In this document: one piece after another, positions 62,944 through 64,000 of the stretch
Layout of the letters: each line of letters starts with the position of its first letter
How positions within the stretch are numbered: position 1 is the stretch's first letter
Assembly: GCA_900544985.1 (NCBI GenBank)
Contig: UQXK01000001.1
Coordinates: forward strand, 69,861 to 133,860
Length of the DNA: 64,000 nucleotides
Origin: an uncultured Eubacteriales bacterium
GTDB taxonomy: Bacteria; Bacillota; Clostridia; Oscillospirales; CAG-272
Direction: 5' to 3'
Translations under genes and position numbers: made by a program
Notes under the pieces: model-generated
Seen by the model: only the letters and a program-made list of their open reading frames with translations
Databases searched by the model: none
What the model was told of the DNA's origin: nothing

Positions 62944-63897
62944 ATGAAAAAAAATATAAAGAGAATTATGGCGTTTTTGCTTGCTCTGTTATCTGTCTCC
63001 ATGCTTTTTTCCTGCGGCAAAAATGATGATGATGACGGAAAGTTATCCGTAATATGTACGATATTTGCTCCTTATGATTTCGCGCGTGAGATTGCCGGCG
63101 ATACCGCAAATGTGACGATGCTTGTGCCTCCCGGCTCGGATACGCATTCATATGATCCTACTCCGCGTGATGTTATCGCCATAAACAAATGCGATGTGTT
63201 TATATACGGCGGAGGCGAATCAGACACTTGGGTGGAAAAACTTATAGCTTCTGCGGAAAATCCGGATATGAAGATAATAAAGCTCATAGACTGCACGGAA
63301 AAACTCTATTATGAAGAACATAAAGAGGGAATGACTGTCGGAAAACACGATCATGATGACGACGATAAAGAATACGATGAGCACGTCTGGACAAGTCCGC
63401 GCAACGCCGTGATCATTTCGGAGAAGATAACAAAAACTTTATGCGAGCTTTCACCCGAAAACGCTGAAATATATAATGAAAATTTTGATTTATACAAATC
63501 CGAGCTTGAAAAGCTTGACGCGGAATTTAAGAATATAGTGTCATCGGGAAAAAGAAAAGAAGTTATATTCGGAGACCGTTTTCCGCTTCTTTATTTTGTA
63601 AAGGCTTACGGGCTCGATTATTATGCGGCTTTCCCGGGATGCGCGGGAGAGACAGAGCCGAGCGGAGCCACTGTCGCTTTTCTTATAAATAAAGTAAAAG
63701 AGGACGATATACCGGTAGTATTTTACCTTGAACTTTCCGAAGGGAAAATAGCAAGCACGATATGCGAGAGCACGGGTGCGGAAAAGCTCCGTTTTAATGC
63801 CTGCCACAATGTTTCGAAAAAGGATTTCGAGAACGGAGTAAGCTACTTATCTCTGATGAGGGAAAATGCAGAGGTTTTGAAAAAAGCGCTTGGATGA
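62944..63897 (+). CDS. Metal-binding lipoprotein of a zinc/manganese ABC importer (ZnuA-like)
   Basis: The start is the ATG at 62944 after GAAAGG; the frame is open further upstream. The 317-residue protein has a lipoprotein signal (lipobox LFSC), then the ZnuA/TroA fold: GSDTHSYDPTPRD (first His), an acidic His-rich loop KHDHDDDDKEYDEHVW, where the second His lies, and DRFPLLYF and AFPGCAGETEPS with further ligand residues. The His/Asp loop favours zinc over manganese. The gene ends at a terminator after 11 bases, so the permease and ATPase are not directly co-transcribed here. Confidence 0.92.
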   Translation: MKKNIKRIMAFLLALLSVSMLFSCGKNDDDDGKLSVICTIFAPYDFAREIAGDTANVTMLVPPGSDTHSYDPTPRDVIAINKCDVFIYGGGESDTWVEKLIASAENPDMKIIKLIDCTEKLYYEEHKEGMTVGKHDHDDDDKEYDEHVWTSPRNAVIISEKITKTLCELSPENAEIYNENFDLYKSELEKLDAEFKNIVSSGKRKEVIFGDRFPLLYFVKAYGLDYYAAFPGCAGETEPSGATVAFLINKVKEDDIPVVFYLELSEGKIASTICESTGAEKLRFNACHNVSKKDFENGVSYLSLMRENAEVLKKALG

Positions 63898-63908
63898 ATA
63901 TGGAAATG

Positions 63909-63935
63909 AAAAATCCCCGTTATACGGGGATTTTT
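63909..63935 (+). terminator. Intrinsic terminator
   Basis: aaaaatccccgt (63909-63920) pairs with acggggattttt (63924-63935). The remaining 65 bases hold no supported feature. Confidence 0.88.
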
Positions 63936-64000
63936 TATGCGCATTGGTGGATTATACTATCAAGTGCAACAGGAAGAAAAAAATAGAAGTTCATACGAAT

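Noticed and set aside
1..64000. tRNA and rRNA genes
   Set aside because: I looked for GGTTCGANTCC-type T-loops and rRNA landmarks. The only T-loop-like strings lie inside protein genes, for example near 17604, without an acceptor stem.

Overview
The window is chromosomal DNA of a low-to-moderate-GC Firmicute, most likely class Clostridia (possibly Oscillospirales-like). This rests on the strong AAAGGAGG-type ribosome binding sites, frequent ATA codons, the rsmI-metG-tatD and rpsO-pnp gene orders, a lysine riboswitch in front of an LL-diaminopimelate aminotransferase (DapL) lysine operon, AddA-type recombination, RqcH and AsnA. The species cannot be named from sequence alone. Recognisable promoters mostly have 17-bp spacers and an extended TGn -10 box.

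Layout. 1-1.8 kb: the 3' end of rqcH and a CmpB-like membrane protein. 2.0-11.1 kb: a promoter and candidate small RNA, then a compact head-assembly cassette (small Cys-rich protein, TerS, TerL, portal, acidic scaffold-like protein, coat, adaptor-like and nozzle-like proteins). The order matches phage P22 genes 3-2-1-8-5-4-10 and then stops: there is no tail, ejection, lysis, integrase or repressor gene. 11.3-19.9 kb: pcrA, a VanY-like carboxypeptidase, a Gp37/DUF5131 protein, a cation efflux transporter, a NERD-like membrane protein with a structured leader, and an SLH protein. 19.9-25.2 kb: a housekeeping run (SpoU methyltransferase, yabB-like methyltransferase, rsmI, metG, tatD). 25.2-30.6 kb: an S51 peptidase, an acetyltransferase, pnp, rpsO and fba.

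30.6-38.1 kb: two tandem paralogous lipoproteins built of MORN_2/YwqK-type repeats, addA without addB, and a small membrane protein. The same terminator-promoter module precedes both lipoproteins and addA. 38.3-42.3 kb: an XRE-aminotransferase fusion behind three direct repeats, a 30-residue Cys-ended membrane peptide, a DUF3842 protein and an RlmI-like methyltransferase. 42.5-49.4 kb: lysine riboswitch, then dapA-dapB-dapF-dapL-lysA-lysC, a complete aspartate-kinase and DAP branch apart from asd and hom. 49.6-64 kb: ylmH, an ABC ATPase-permease split by a frameshift, a GH2 glycosidase, asnA, a GDSL esterase, dut, a NUDIX hydrolase, an amidase, the UPF0210/UPF0237 pair and a ZnuA-like lipoprotein.

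A family of modular hairpin-rich intergenic repeats (about 180-230 bp) occurs seven times at five loci between 26.6 and 60.1 kb. Its stems show compensatory changes between copies. This family and the truncated P22-like cassette are the least ordinary parts of the window.
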